Source: Betaproteobacteria bacterium RIFCSPLOWO2_12_FULL_64_23 (lineage in GTDB: Bacteria; Pseudomonadota; Gammaproteobacteria; Burkholderiales; SG8-39). From it: 42,186 nucleotides of DNA. Shown here piece after piece: positions 8,077 to 16,084 of the stretch. How positions within the stretch are numbered: the first letter of the stretch is position 1; every line of letters starts with the position of its first letter. The DNA lies in the NCBI GenBank assembly GCA_001770575.1, contig MERK01000219.1, positions 1 to 42,186 on the forward strand, given 5' to 3'. Under the pieces are notes generated by a model. It made no database searches. It had not been told where the DNA came from and was given only the letters and a program-made list of their open reading frames with translations. The position numbers and the translations under genes were made by a program.

Positions 8077-9075
8077 TCAGCCCAGCGATTCCCAGAATGC
8101 GACCATCTTCTTGCGCATCGCCGCGTCGGGCAGGCGACCGCGCCCGGCGTTGAGGTTATCGAGCATGTATTCGGGCTTGTCCGTTCCCGGAATGACGCAG
8201 GTCACCGCCTCCTGTGCGAGGATGTACTTGAGGAAGAACTGGCCCCAGCTCGCCGCTTCGAATTCCGCCGCCCATTCGGGCAGCTGCCGGCCGCGCACGG
8301 CGCTGAACAGCTTGCCGCGGCCGAACGGCAGGTTGACCAGTACCGCGGTGCCGGTGTCGGCGGCGACCCCCAGCAGCCGCTGCTCGACGCTGCGTTCGGC
8401 CATCGAGTAATTGATCTGCACGAAATCGAGTTTCTCTCCCTGCATGGCTGCGCTCACGCGCTCGTTCGCGCTTTCCATGAAGTGCGTGACGCCGATGTAG
8501 CGGAACACGCCCTTGTCCTTCCACTCGCGCAGCAGTGCGATCTGCGCCGCGGTGTCGCCCGCGCTGGGGCCGACGTTATGCAGTTGCATCAGGTCGAGCT
8601 TGTCGGTGCGCAGCCGCCGCAGCGATTGCTGCATCTCGGCGATCGAGCCGTCACGCCCGGCGGCGCGCACCTTGGTCGCGAGAAACACCTTGTCGCGCAC
8701 GTTCATTTCCGCGAGCAGACCGCCGACGACAGTTTCCGCCGCACCGTAGGATGGCGCGGTGTCGATCAGCCGCGCGCCGCCCTCGATCATGGTCTGGATC
8801 ACCGCGCGCCGCTCGGCCAGCCGGGCAGGGTCGTCCGCGATATCGAAGACGATCGCCGTGCCGATGCCGACCACCGGCAGCCGCTCCCCGGAGCGCGGAA
8901 TCGGCCGCGTGAGCAGCGGCGCCGCCGCGGCGAAAGCCGGCGCAATCCGCAGCGCCGCGGCGGCGCCGATCCCGGCGCCCAGCGCAAGCACCTCGCGCCG
9001 CGAAAACAGCCGGCGCGGGGAAACACCATGGTTTGTCATATCACCGTTCATGGATTGGCCCAGGATAGAATTCAT
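8077..9075 (-). CDS. Aldo/keto reductase with a Tat-type signal
   Basis: A 332-residue protein with an N-terminal twin-arginine signal (SRREVLALGAGIGAAAAL, residues 25-42, then AFAAAA), followed by a TIM-barrel aldo/keto reductase domain. The catalytic tetrad can be read as Asp105 and Tyr110 (IDTAPSYG), Lys135 (ATKV) and His166 (LHN). Export of an NADPH-type reductase is odd, but Tat would carry it out folded with cofactor bound. It begins 10 bases after the stop of the acyl-CoA dehydrogenase on the same strand, so they form an operon. The Shine-Dalgarno for the first ATG is weak; later in-frame ATGs at residues 9 and 13 would keep the Tat motif. Confidence 0.85.
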   Translation of the reverse strand: MNSILGQSMNGDMTNHGVSPRRLFSRREVLALGAGIGAAAALRIAPAFAAAAPLLTRPIPRSGERLPVVGIGTAIVFDIADDPARLAERRAVIQTMIEGGARLIDTAPSYGAAETVVGGLLAEMNVRDKVFLATKVRAAGRDGSIAEMQQSLRRLRTDKLDLMQLHNVGPSAGDTAAQIALLREWKDKGVFRYIGVTHFMESANERVSAAMQGEKLDFVQINYSMAERSVEQRLLGVAADTGTAVLVNLPFGRGKLFSAVRGRQLPEWAAEFEAASWGQFFLKYILAQEAVTCVIPGTDKPEYMLDNLNAGRGRLPDAAMRKKMVAFWESLG

Positions 9076-9085
9076 TTTTCAACGG

Positions 9086-10333
9086 CTAACCGTAGTTGAT
9101 TTCATCTGCCGCGTCCGCCTCGGAGGCATCGGCGGCGTAATCGCGCCCGCCGCCGGCGCGCGCCGCCGCGGCCTCGCGGTACCACTCGTGGGCGACGATC
9201 GTCGCCATGATCTCGTTGGTGCCGGTCCAGATGGAAGCGAGCCGGATGTCGCGATAGATGCGCTCCAGCGGGAGTACGTTCGTATAACCGATGCCGCCGA
9301 CCACTTGCATCGAATTGTGCACCACCTTCTGACACGACTCGGTGACGAACTTCTTGGTTTCGGAAACCAGGCGCCGCACGCGGTTCATTTCCATCCCGTC
9401 ATCCACCGCGCGCGAGGTGGCATAGACCAAGGAGCGGCAGGCGTCGAGCAGCATCGCCCCCTCGGCCACCTGGAAACTCACGCCCTGGAAACGGTTGATG
9501 GTCTCGCCGAAGGCCTTGCGCTTCGAGGTGTAGCGGGTGGCAATGTCCAAAGCGGAGCGCGCGGGGCCGATAGTCATGGCGGCGGTTCCCAGCCGCTCCG
9601 GGATCATCATGGTGGTGAACACCGGGTAGGCGCCGTTGACCTCGCCGACGACGTTCTCGCGCGGAATCTTCACGTCCCGGAACACCAGCCGGCCGGTGCC
9701 GCCGCCGCGGCATCCCATCAATCCATAGAGATACTCGACCTCCACGCCCGGACCGCGATCGACGATGAAACAGCTGATTCTCTTTTGCGGCGCGGCAGCG
9801 GGGTCCGGATCGGTGCGCGCATACACGAGAAAGTAGTCCGCGCCTTCCGCGCCGACGATGAAGCGCTTCTGGCCGTTCAGCAGGAAGTGATCGCCCTTGT
9901 CCTCCGCGGTCGACGTGGCGCCGAAAAAGTCGGATCCCCCGCGCGGTTCGGTGAGACATTCGGCGGCGAAGATCTCACCCCGGAGCAGAGGCTGGACATA
10001 ACGCGCCTTCTGCGCATCGGTGCCATGCAGCACGATGGCGTCGCAGACCAGATCCGCGCCCACGCCGAAGACACAGGCGAGTTCATAGCTCAGGCTGCCG
10101 ATTTCCTCGCTGATTGCGCAGGAAGCCACCCAATCCAGTCCTAGGCCGCCCCACTTGACCGGGTGGCGCACGCCCAAGAGCTTGCGCTGTCCGGCCTCGC
10201 GCAGCCACTCCCTGGGGAAGCGTATCTTTTCCTGGTCCATGTCCAGGATCAGCTGGCGCGGAGTCGATTTTGCGAAATCGCGCGCTGCATCCCGTACGCG
10301 GCGTTGCTGTTCAGTCAGCAGATGGTCGAACAT
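9086..10333 (-). CDS. Acyl-CoA dehydrogenase
   Basis: A 415-residue flavin enzyme with the family landmarks AAECLTEPRGGSDFFGATST (124-143), FLLNGQKRFIVGAEGADYF, and the C-terminal QVVGGIGYTNVLPLERIYRDIR block. The MCAD-type glutamate position reads WTGTNEI, with Thr370 in place of Glu. Glu246 in IPERLG lies where isovaleryl-CoA dehydrogenase has its base. About 25 extra residues at the C-terminus are rich in Ala, Asp and Gly. The start follows AAGGGGA. It is the first gene of a two-gene operon with the aldo/keto reductase. Natural substrate cannot be read from sequence. Confidence 0.87.
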   Translation of the reverse strand: MFDHLLTEQQRRVRDAARDFAKSTPRQLILDMDQEKIRFPREWLREAGQRKLLGVRHPVKWGGLGLDWVASCAISEEIGSLSYELACVFGVGADLVCDAIVLHGTDAQKARYVQPLLRGEIFAAECLTEPRGGSDFFGATSTAEDKGDHFLLNGQKRFIVGAEGADYFLVYARTDPDPAAAPQKRISCFIVDRGPGVEVEYLYGLMGCRGGGTGRLVFRDVKIPRENVVGEVNGAYPVFTTMMIPERLGTAAMTIGPARSALDIATRYTSKRKAFGETINRFQGVSFQVAEGAMLLDACRSLVYATSRAVDDGMEMNRVRRLVSETKKFVTESCQKVVHNSMQVVGGIGYTNVLPLERIYRDIRLASIWTGTNEIMATIVAHEWYREAAAARAGGGRDYAADASEADAADEINYG

Positions 10334-10458
10334 GGCGTCCCCTTCGCTAGGTCAAATACGGTTTGCAGCAGTATAAATCCGTTCGCTCGTGCGAGCGAGT
10401 TCCGCCCGTCATCAACAGGTGCTGCATGCCTGCGCTACCTGCAAGCCGTGGAGTCTTG

Positions 10459-10464
10459 TATGAT
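10459..10464 (+). promoter_or_regulatory. Possible -10 element for a leaderless transporter mRNA
   Basis: TATGAT ends 9 bases before the ATG at 10474, and there is no Shine-Dalgarno sequence between them. If this is the -10 box, the transcript would start about 3 bases ahead of the start codon. No good -35 match was found at 17 bases spacing. Confidence 0.3.
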
Positions 10465-10473
10465 TCCCGGCCT

Positions 10474-11625
10474 ATGCACGACAAATCCACACGTCCGCCG
10501 AACCGGTTCGATCTGCCCGAGTGGGCCGGCGCCTTCGGCGATCTGGGAACGCTGATTCCTTTCGTTGCCGCGTACGTTTCCATTCTGAAAATGGACGCCA
10601 ATGGCCTGCTCGTGGCTTTCGGCGTGTCCCTGATCGTGGCCGGGACAATATACCGCACGCCGTTTCCGGTGCAGCCGATGAAAGCCATCGGCGCGGCGGC
10701 GGTCAGCCAGACCATGCTCGCCGCGGGTTTGGGCGCGGCGGCTGTGGTCGGCGCGGCGCTGACGACGGGTCTTCTGTGGCTGTTTCTGGCGGTGACCGGC
10801 TTGGGCAGGCAGGTGGCAAGCTGGGTTCCGCGCTCGGCGCTCCTGGGCGTCGTCATGGGCCTGGGTTTTTCCTTCATGCTTGAGGGAATTCGCATGATGT
10901 CCACCAGTCCCTGGATCGCGGGCCTGCTGCTTGCACTGACGCTGGTGCTGCTCGGCCGCCCGCGCGTGCCGGCGATGCTGGTGCTGCTGGTCATCGGCGT
11001 GCTGATCGCGCTGACCGGGCAGCCGGACCTGATGCGTGATCTGGGTGCGCTTAAACCCGAATTCAAGGTTCCAAGCCTTGCATGGGGATCCCTGTCCATG
11101 AGCGATCTCTGGGTCGGGTTCGTTCTGCTGACGCTGCCGCAGCTGCCTTTGACTTTCGGCAATGCCTACGTCGCGATCACGGAGGAAAACAATCGGCTGT
11201 TTCCCGACCGACCTGTCACCGAGCGCGCGGTTGCCTACTCCACCGGATTGATGAACCTGGGATCGAGCCTGATCGGGGGCATACCGATGTGCCACGGGGC
11301 GGGAGGCATGGCGGGGCACGTCCAGTTCGGGGCGCGCACGGGCGGATCGTCCATCATTCTCGGCAGCGTTCTGCTTGGCGCGGGACTGTTCCTGTCGGCG
11401 TCGATTGGCACGGTGTTCAAGATGTTTCCGCCGAGCGTCCTCGGTGTCATCCTGTTCATGGCCGGATTGCAGCTCGCCTTGGGAAGCCGGGACAGCGGCA
11501 CGGAAAAAGCCGATCGCTTCGTGGTGCTGGCGACGGCCGCCTTTGCGATCTGGAACGTCGGCGCGGCGGTGCTGTTCGGCATTCTGGCGCACCAGGCTTC
11601 CCAGCGCGGATGGCTGCGCCTCTGA
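10474..11625 (+). CDS. MOT1-type molybdate transporter (SulP superfamily)
   Basis: A polytopic membrane protein of 383 residues with about ten hydrophobic segments. Two signatures of the MOT1 molybdate branch are plain: WAGAFGDLGTLIPFVAAYVS near the N-terminus and IGGIPMCHGAGGMAGHVQFG in the C-terminal half. The STAS domain of ordinary sulfate permeases is absent, as expected for MOT1. The frame is open upstream to 10363, but the family N-terminus and hydrophilic MHDKSTRPPNRFDLPEW favour 10474. It is divergent from the acyl-CoA dehydrogenase and about 2.5 kb from the orphan molybdoenzyme, so molybdate supply for such enzymes is a reasonable inference. Sulfate or tungstate transport remain possible. 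Confidence 0.85.
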   Translation: MHDKSTRPPNRFDLPEWAGAFGDLGTLIPFVAAYVSILKMDANGLLVAFGVSLIVAGTIYRTPFPVQPMKAIGAAAVSQTMLAAGLGAAAVVGAALTTGLLWLFLAVTGLGRQVASWVPRSALLGVVMGLGFSFMLEGIRMMSTSPWIAGLLLALTLVLLGRPRVPAMLVLLVIGVLIALTGQPDLMRDLGALKPEFKVPSLAWGSLSMSDLWVGFVLLTLPQLPLTFGNAYVAITEENNRLFPDRPVTERAVAYSTGLMNLGSSLIGGIPMCHGAGGMAGHVQFGARTGGSSIILGSVLLGAGLFLSASIGTVFKMFPPSVLGVILFMAGLQLALGSRDSGTEKADRFVVLATAAFAIWNVGAAVLFGILAHQASQRGWLRL

Positions 11626-11645
11626 GCGAGCGGGAGCGGATGGCG

Positions 11646-11674
11646 TCGGGTTCCCGGTGAAAACGAGAACCCGA
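11646..11674. terminator. Hairpin between convergent genes
   Basis: A perfect 8-bp inverted repeat, TCGGGTTC (11646-11653) and GAACCCGA (11667-11674), with a 13-base loop, lies 20 bases after the transporter stop and 42 bases before the end of the convergent methyltransferase. No T-run follows, so termination function is uncertain. Confidence 0.35.
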
Positions 11675-11716
11675 ATGGGGCCTTCTTGCGCTGCTTGGCA
11701 ACAGCCGAACCGACTG

Positions 11717-12508
11717 CTATTGCTTGGTCGCGGTGATTATCTGAAAGTTGCCGAAAAAATAGGTTGTGCGCTCACACGTCCATCCGCCCGTGCTTTCCAG
11801 ATAGTTGAGCGGATCGTGCGTATCCCAGAGCGCGAGACCAAGCGGTTCGAACACCTTGAAATAGGTCCAGCTCAGCGCGCGCAGCACCCATAATTGCGGC
11901 CGGTGAAACTCCGCAAGAAACAGCTTTCCGCCCGGGGCGAGCATACGCCCGGCCTCGTTCAGGGCTTGTCCTTTCAGGTCGTGCGGCAGTTCATGCAGCA
12001 GAAAGAACATGACGTTGGCAGCGACACCGCCCTCCGCCTGCTTCATCGACGTGGCGTTGTCTTCGATATATTCGACTCTCCCGGCATATGCTCCGAGCTT
12101 GCTTTTCGCGTGCACAAGTTCGTTATGAATAATGTCCGCGATGAGGACACGCTCGGCGCCCGACTCGACGGCCGCTTTCACCACGCGTGGAATCACATTG
12201 CCAAATGCACACGACGTAATCAGCACTTTCCTGCTTCTCAGGTCCAACTGCTCCAGTTCGGAAACGATCTTCGACACCAGGTGGTGATACTGAAACAGCA
12301 ATATGGCCGAGATGATGGGTTGAAAATCAACCAGTTTGATCAGGCGCATGTTCGAATAGATCGGATACACATGCGATTTTTCGCTTGGCGCACCGGGCGA
12401 CAATCCGCGCAGAACCAGCGCCCCCCGCGTCACCACGAAGAAAAACAGGCCTGTAAATGCCAAAACCGCAAACAAGGCAAATACAAGGTTCATCATCCAT
12501 GCAGTCAT
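11717..12508 (-). CDS. Membrane-anchored RquA-like SAM methyltransferase
   Basis: A 263-residue class I SAM-dependent methyltransferase with one N-terminal membrane segment (about residues 6-30). Motif I reads KVLITSCAFGNVIPRVVKAA, lacking the usual GxGxG and resembling the ACVYG form of RquA. The downstream blocks FFLLHELPHDLKGQALNEA and LAPGGKLFLAEFHRP, followed by LEPLGLALWD, also match my memory of RquA, as does YPIYSNMRLIKLVDFQPI in front. RquA makes rhodoquinone from ubiquinone for anaerobic electron transport. The added membrane anchor is unusual and this may be a divergent paralogue with another quinone or lipid substrate. AAGGAA precedes the start. A perfect FNR-type site lies 130 bases upstream, consistent with oxygen control. 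Confidence 0.6.
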   Translation of the reverse strand: MTAWMMNLVFALFAVLAFTGLFFFVVTRGALVLRGLSPGAPSEKSHVYPIYSNMRLIKLVDFQPIISAILLFQYHHLVSKIVSELEQLDLRSRKVLITSCAFGNVIPRVVKAAVESGAERVLIADIIHNELVHAKSKLGAYAGRVEYIEDNATSMKQAEGGVAANVMFFLLHELPHDLKGQALNEAGRMLAPGGKLFLAEFHRPQLWVLRALSWTYFKVFEPLGLALWDTHDPLNYLESTGGWTCERTTYFFGNFQIITATKQ

Positions 12509-12636
12509 TGCATTTCCTTACAATAGGGAATTGAAGTCACACCTGTTCGCATAGCGGCTGTTAATGACCCCATCAAGCCAATCAAGCGCCTATTCCTTGC
12601 CAGGCGCCATGTTGATGGAAAACCCGATTTCGCATT

Positions 12637-12650
12637 TTGATGTATATCAA
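12637..12650. promoter_or_regulatory. Perfect FNR/Anr-type site in a divergent gap
   Basis: TTGATGTATATCAA matches the palindromic consensus TTGAT-N4-ATCAA at every fixed position. It sits in the 303-base gap (12509-12811) between the RquA-like gene (minus) and the DUF971 gene (plus), which otherwise shows no gene I can support. Placed at -41.5, its centre would give transcription starts near 12602 on the minus strand or 12685 on the plus strand. The -10 on the minus side would be CAACAT, weak but possible. I favour the methyltransferase as target on functional grounds. Confidence 0.7.
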
Positions 12651-12811
12651 GTTGGGGCGCCTGCTCCCTGCTCATGCGGTCGCGTTCATTATCGCATGTT
12701 CTTCCGCCCGTTCCGGCCGATCCGGTCATTTTCTCCAATGCGGCGGAATCGAGCCGCCACCCAAGCTGACAATACCGTTACCATTGGCGTACTGCGAACA
12801 AAGGAGATCTC

Positions 12812-13222
12812 ATGGCAGGGTTAGACAAAACCACCCCTTCCCCGACGGAAATCAAGCTGCACCAGAAATCGGGCGTGCTGGAAATTGCTTTCGCCGACGG
12901 CAAACGCTTTACGCTGCCGTTTGAATTTCTGCGCGTCTACTCGCCCTCGGCGGAGGTGCGCGGCCACGGGCCGGGGCAGGAAGTCCTGCAAGTCGGGAAG
13001 AAAGATGTAGAGATCACCCAAGTCGAACCGGTGGGCTCGTACGCGGTGCAATTGGTGTTTTCCGACGGGCACGACAGCGGTCTTTATTCCTGGGATTATT
13101 TCTATAACCTGGGTGCGAACCAGGACGCAATGTGGGCGCACTACCTGGAGCGCATGCAAGCGGCGGGCGCAAGCCGTGAAGCCGCGACGGGCGTGTTCGC
13201 GCAGCGTCCCAAGTCGAAGTAG
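12812..13222 (+). CDS. DUF971 protein (GBBH-like N-terminal domain)
   Basis: A 136-residue protein made of one DUF971 domain, the small fold also found at the N-terminus of gamma-butyrobetaine hydroxylase and fused to Mrp/ApbC-type proteins, where a metal or Fe-S related role is suspected. It starts MAGLDKTTPSPTEIKLHQKS and has the family core GVLEIAFADGKRFTLPFEFL, then VGSYAVQLVFSDGHDSGLYS and WDYFYNLG. A clean AGGAG site precedes the start. In many betaproteobacteria this gene lies by ubiE; here it is followed after 6 bases by a short remnant and the ATP-grasp gene. Function of the stand-alone form is not established. Confidence 0.88.
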   Translation: MAGLDKTTPSPTEIKLHQKSGVLEIAFADGKRFTLPFEFLRVYSPSAEVRGHGPGQEVLQVGKKDVEITQVEPVGSYAVQLVFSDGHDSGLYSWDYFYNLGANQDAMWAHYLERMQAAGASREAATGVFAQRPKSK

Positions 13223-13228
13223 CGGCGC

Positions 13229-13390
13229 ATGGATAGCCGCAGCGATGCCTGCCGGCTCGACGGCGCCGGGGAGGAACAGCAAGCCGGTGTAGCTGCACGC
13301 TTCGAGGTCGTGCTGATCAACCCGTATGAGCTCGGCCGGCTGCCGTTCGCCTTGGCCGAGCCCGCCGAGCAGCAACTGCAAAGTTTCTGA
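13229..13390 (+). pseudogene. 53-codon remnant resembling the start of a B12-binding radical SAM protein
   Basis: An ATG six bases after the DUF971 stop opens a 53-codon frame. Residues 26-43 read EVVLINPYELGRLPFALA. This resembles, from memory, the opening strand and loop (LIxxYELGRQPFGLASPAAW) of a family of cobalamin-binding radical SAM proteins known for a CUAEP/CCAEP tail. The frame stops ten residues later at TGA, so the rest of the protein (over 350 residues) is missing. The ATP-grasp gene starts 10 bases on, a gene type I believe accompanies that family. It may be a deletion relic or a genuine small peptide. Confidence in the family link is modest. Confidence 0.45.
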
Positions 13391-13400
13391 GCGCCCGGTC

Positions 13401-14648
13401 GTGAAGCGCGTCCTGCTGCTGTTGCCGACCACGAGTTACCGCAACGACGATTTTCTCGCGGCCGCAGAGCGGCTGGAAGTGGAGGTCATCAGCGTCGCCA
13501 ATTACTGCCATCAACTCGCACCCTCATGGGGCATGAGTCCGATTCAATCGGTGCCTTTCGATCAGCCGGTCGCGGCGCTGAAACAACTGCAAACCGCGCT
13601 CGGACGCAGGCCGGACGCGGTGCTGGCGGTGGACGACAGCGGCCTGGATTTGGCGGCTCTGTTGTGTGAATACTTGTACCTCCCGGGCAATTCACCCGAG
13701 GCGGTGCGGCAGACGCGCGACAAGCTGGCGTTTCGGCGCCTGCTGCGGGGCGGCGGCCTGCACTGTCCGGAATTTCATCATCTGGACATCGACCTGCCGG
13801 CCATCTCGCTGCCGCCGCCGCTGCGCTTTCCCGTGGTGGTCAAAGCGCGCCGGCTAAGTTCCAGCCGCGGCGTGATCCGGGCGGACACGCCGCAAGCCTA
13901 CGCGCAAGCGGTGCAATGGGTGCGCGGCATACAGGCCAAGGCCGACCGCGACGCCGCCGCGCTGGGCTTGATCGTGGAGAACTTCATTCCCGGCCGCGAA
14001 CACGCCCTGGAAGGATTGCTGCAGGACGGGCAGCTGCGCGTACTGGCGCTGATCGATAAACCCGATCCGCTGGACGGCCCTTATTTCGAGGAAACCCTGT
14101 ACCTCACGCCGTCGCGTCTGGCGCAAGCAAAGCAGGACGAGATCGCGCAAACGGTGCAGTGCGCCTGCGCACTGGCCGGGCTGGCAAGCGGTCCCGTGCA
14201 TGCCGAAATGCGCGTAAACGCACAAGGCGTCTGGTTGCTCGAAATCGCCGCGCGGTCCATCGGCGGCCTGTGCGGCAGGATGCTGCGCTCTGCGCTCGGC
14301 ATGAGCCTGGAAGAATTGATCCTGCGCCACGCCCTGAACCTGCCCCTGCCCGAGGTGAGACACGGCGAGGCGAACGGCGTGATGATGATCCCAATTCCAC
14401 AACACGGCATCTTTCATGGTGTGCGCGGGCTAGCCGACGCGCTGGCTGTCGCCGGTATCAGCGGCATCCGGATCACCGCCAGTCCGGGCCAGCTGATCGC
14501 CCCGCCGCCGGAAGGATCGAGTTACCTCGGTTTCATTTTCGCGCAGGGCGCGTCGCCCGGCGCGGTCGAATACAGCTTGCGCGAAGCCGAGCAGCGGCTG
14601 CTGTTCGATATTCAAGCGGACATTCCCGTGAGCGAGGCGCGGGCATAG
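13401..14648 (+). CDS. ATP-grasp domain enzyme
   Basis: A 415-residue ATP-grasp ligase-type protein. An N-terminal Rossmann-like domain (KRVLLLLPTTSYRNDDFLAA) precedes the ATP-grasp fold. PVVVKARRLSSSRGVIRADT is the glycine-rich ATP loop, VENFIPGREHALEGLLQDG is the central lid, and HAEMRVNAQGVWLLEIAARS carries the acidic metal ligands. Such enzymes join an acyl phosphate to an amine or thiol, as in carnosine synthase, BacD or PurK relatives. The GTG at 13401 gives an N-terminus starting cleanly at the first beta strand; the frame is open further upstream to 13326, overlapping the remnant at 13229. It is in line with the DUF971 gene and ends 46 bases before the gcv promoter. Substrates are unknown. 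Confidence 0.85.
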   Translation: MKRVLLLLPTTSYRNDDFLAAAERLEVEVISVANYCHQLAPSWGMSPIQSVPFDQPVAALKQLQTALGRRPDAVLAVDDSGLDLAALLCEYLYLPGNSPEAVRQTRDKLAFRRLLRGGGLHCPEFHHLDIDLPAISLPPPLRFPVVVKARRLSSSRGVIRADTPQAYAQAVQWVRGIQAKADRDAAALGLIVENFIPGREHALEGLLQDGQLRVLALIDKPDPLDGPYFEETLYLTPSRLAQAKQDEIAQTVQCACALAGLASGPVHAEMRVNAQGVWLLEIAARSIGGLCGRMLRSALGMSLEELILRHALNLPLPEVRHGEANGVMMIPIPQHGIFHGVRGLADALAVAGISGIRITASPGQLIAPPPEGSSYLGFIFAQGASPGAVEYSLREAEQRLLFDIQADIPVSEARA

Positions 14649-14694
14649 CATCGCGCCACCGCGCCGGTGCCGCGGGCGCTGCGGACGGAATTGA

Positions 14695-14723
14695 TTGACA
14701 AGGCCTGCGCCTGCGCCTAAAGT
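14695..14723 (+). promoter_or_regulatory. Promoter of the glycine riboswitch-gcv operon
   Basis: A perfect TTGACA (14695-14700), a 17-base spacer and TAAAGT (14718-14723). The start of transcription should fall near 14730, placing the riboswitch almost at the first base of the RNA. Confidence 0.8.
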
Positions 14724-14731
14724 GAATTCAT

Positions 14732-14928
14732 CCGACCGGGAGAGCGCAACCGCATGGCGGTGGCCGCCGAAGGCGCAATACCCAGAAACTCTCAGGCAAA
14801 AGGACCGGTCGGGCGGAAGCGTAGCTTCCGTCACTCTGGAGAGCAGCCGCCGAATGGGCGGCCACCGAAGGGGCGCGCAGCCGGGTGAGCATCAGGCTGT
14901 AATCTCTCAGGTATCAGGGACAGAGGGG
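14732..14928 (+). ncRNA. Tandem glycine riboswitch
   Basis: Two glycine aptamers in a row. The first (about 14732-14812) has the closing helix CCGACCGG/CCGGTCGG, the GGGAGAGC start, the GCCGAAGGCGCAA bulge and AAACTCTCAGGCAAAAGGAC. The second (about 14834-14928) repeats the plan with CTCTGGAGAGC, CACCGAAGGGGCGC, AATCTCTCAGGTATCAGGGAC and CAGAGGGG. These are the conserved cores of the gcvT RNA motif. It lies directly before gcvT, so it senses glycine and turns on glycine breakdown. In this family one aptamer usually stabilises the other through a leader-linker contact. Confidence 0.96.
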
Positions 14929-14963
14929 TAACGTGGACTGCGAAGTCGGCGTTGCCCCTTTTT
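14922..14963 (+). terminator. Riboswitch expression-platform terminator
   Basis: AGAGGGGTAACG (14922-14933) pairs over 12 positions, two of them G-U, with CGTTGCCCCTTT (14950-14961), and five T residues (14959-14963) end the stem. Four of the five bases of the 3' strand of aptamer 2 helix P1 (14921-14925) lie inside the left arm, so glycine-stabilised P1 would compete with the terminator. This predicts an ON switch acting on transcription. Confidence 0.7.
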
Positions 14964-14982
14964 CATTGCTATCGAGGAAAAC

Positions 14983-16068
14983 GTGCTCAAGACCACCCCG
15001 CTCAACGCCGCCCACAGGTCCCTGGGGGCGCGCATGGTCGATTTCGGCGGTTGGGACATGCCGGTCAACTACGGCTCCCAGATCGAGGAACACCACGCGG
15101 TGCGGCGCGATGCCGGGATGTTCGACGTCTCGCACATGCTCGCCATCGATGTGCACGGCGACGGCGCGCGCGCATTTCTGCGCCGTACCCTCGCCAACAA
15201 TGTGGACAAGCTGCGCGAGCCGGGGAGCGCGCTCTATTCCTGCATGCTCAACCATGCGGGCGGGGTGATCGACGACCTGATCGTGTATTTGCTCAGCGAA
15301 GAACGGTTTCGCCTGGTGGTGAATGCGGGCAGGACGGGGGAAGATCTCGCCTGGCTCGAGTCGATCAGGGAACGCCTTGGCGTCGCGCCCGAGCTGCTGC
15401 CGCGGCACGATCTTGCCATGATCGCGGTGCAGGGCCCGCTGGCGCGCGCGCGCGTTTGGCAGACTTTGCCCGGGACGCGCGCGCCCACCGCGGCGATGCG
15501 ATCCTTTCACAGCGCGCAGCTGGGCGAGCTGATGCTGGCGCGCACCGGCTACACCGGCGAGGACGGTTTCGAACTCATGCTGCCGGCAGGGCGCGCGCCG
15601 CTGCTGTGGCAGCGTCTGCTCGACTGCGGCGTGAAACCCTGCGGCCTGGGCGCGCGCGACACCCTGCGTCTGGAAGCGGGCATGAATCTGTGGGGTCAGG
15701 ACATGGACGAGAGCGTGTCGCCGCCGGACGCGGGGCTCGCCTGGAGCGTCGATCTCGCAAGCGCGCGCGATTTCGTCGGCAAGGCGGCGCTGCTCGCGCA
15801 TCCGCAACAGTGGCAGTTGCTCGGCCTCGTGCTCACCGAGCAGGGCGGAGTGCTGCGCGGCCAGCAGAAAGTGCTTACACCGGAAGGTGAAGGCGAAATC
15901 ACCAGCGGCACGTTTTCGCCCACGCTCGAGCGCTCGATCGCGCTGGCGCGCCTCCCCATGGGCGTGGAGACCGGCGCGCCGGTGCAGGTCGCGGTGCGAG
16001 ACAAACAACTCGCGGCGAAGGTGGTAAAGCCGCCTTTCGTACGCAACGGCAGAATTTTGGTCAATTGA
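14983..16068 (+). CDS. gcvT: Glycine cleavage system T-protein (aminomethyltransferase)
   Basis: A 361-residue folate-binding aminomethyltransferase, close to the E. coli length. It takes the aminomethyl group from lipoyl H-protein and yields 5,10-methylene-tetrahydrofolate plus ammonia. Landmarks are [35 protein letters not shown], the central [13 protein letters not shown] and [19 protein letters not shown], then FVGKAAL and the C-terminal barrel with [14 protein letters not shown]. The start is GTG after GAGGA, 20 bases beyond the riboswitch terminator. It is the first gene of gcvT-gcvH-gcvP and is expected to rise with glycine. Confidence 0.97.
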   Translation: MLKTTPLNAAHRSLGARMVDFGGWDMPVNYGSQIEEHHAVRRDAGMFDVSHMLAIDVHGDGARAFLRRTLANNVDKLREPGSALYSCMLNHAGGVIDDLIVYLLSEERFRLVVNAGRTGEDLAWLESIRERLGVAPELLPRHDLAMIAVQGPLARARVWQTLPGTRAPTAAMRSFHSAQLGELMLARTGYTGEDGFELMLPAGRAPLLWQRLLDCGVKPCGLGARDTLRLEAGMNLWGQDMDESVSPPDAGLAWSVDLASARDFVGKAALLAHPQQWQLLGLVLTEQGGVLRGQQKVLTPEGEGEITSGTFSPTLERSIALARLPMGVETGAPVQVAVRDKQLAAKVVKPPFVRNGRILVN

Positions 16069-16084
16069 CGGTGGAAGAAAAATC

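Noticed and set aside
12564..12824. 86-codon plus-strand frame in the FNR-site gap
   Set aside because: It runs through the regulatory region and over the DUF971 start, has no Shine-Dalgarno and its translation shows no domain.
14732..14928. Single-aptamer riboswitch
   Set aside because: A second full copy of the conserved core is present, so this is the tandem form.
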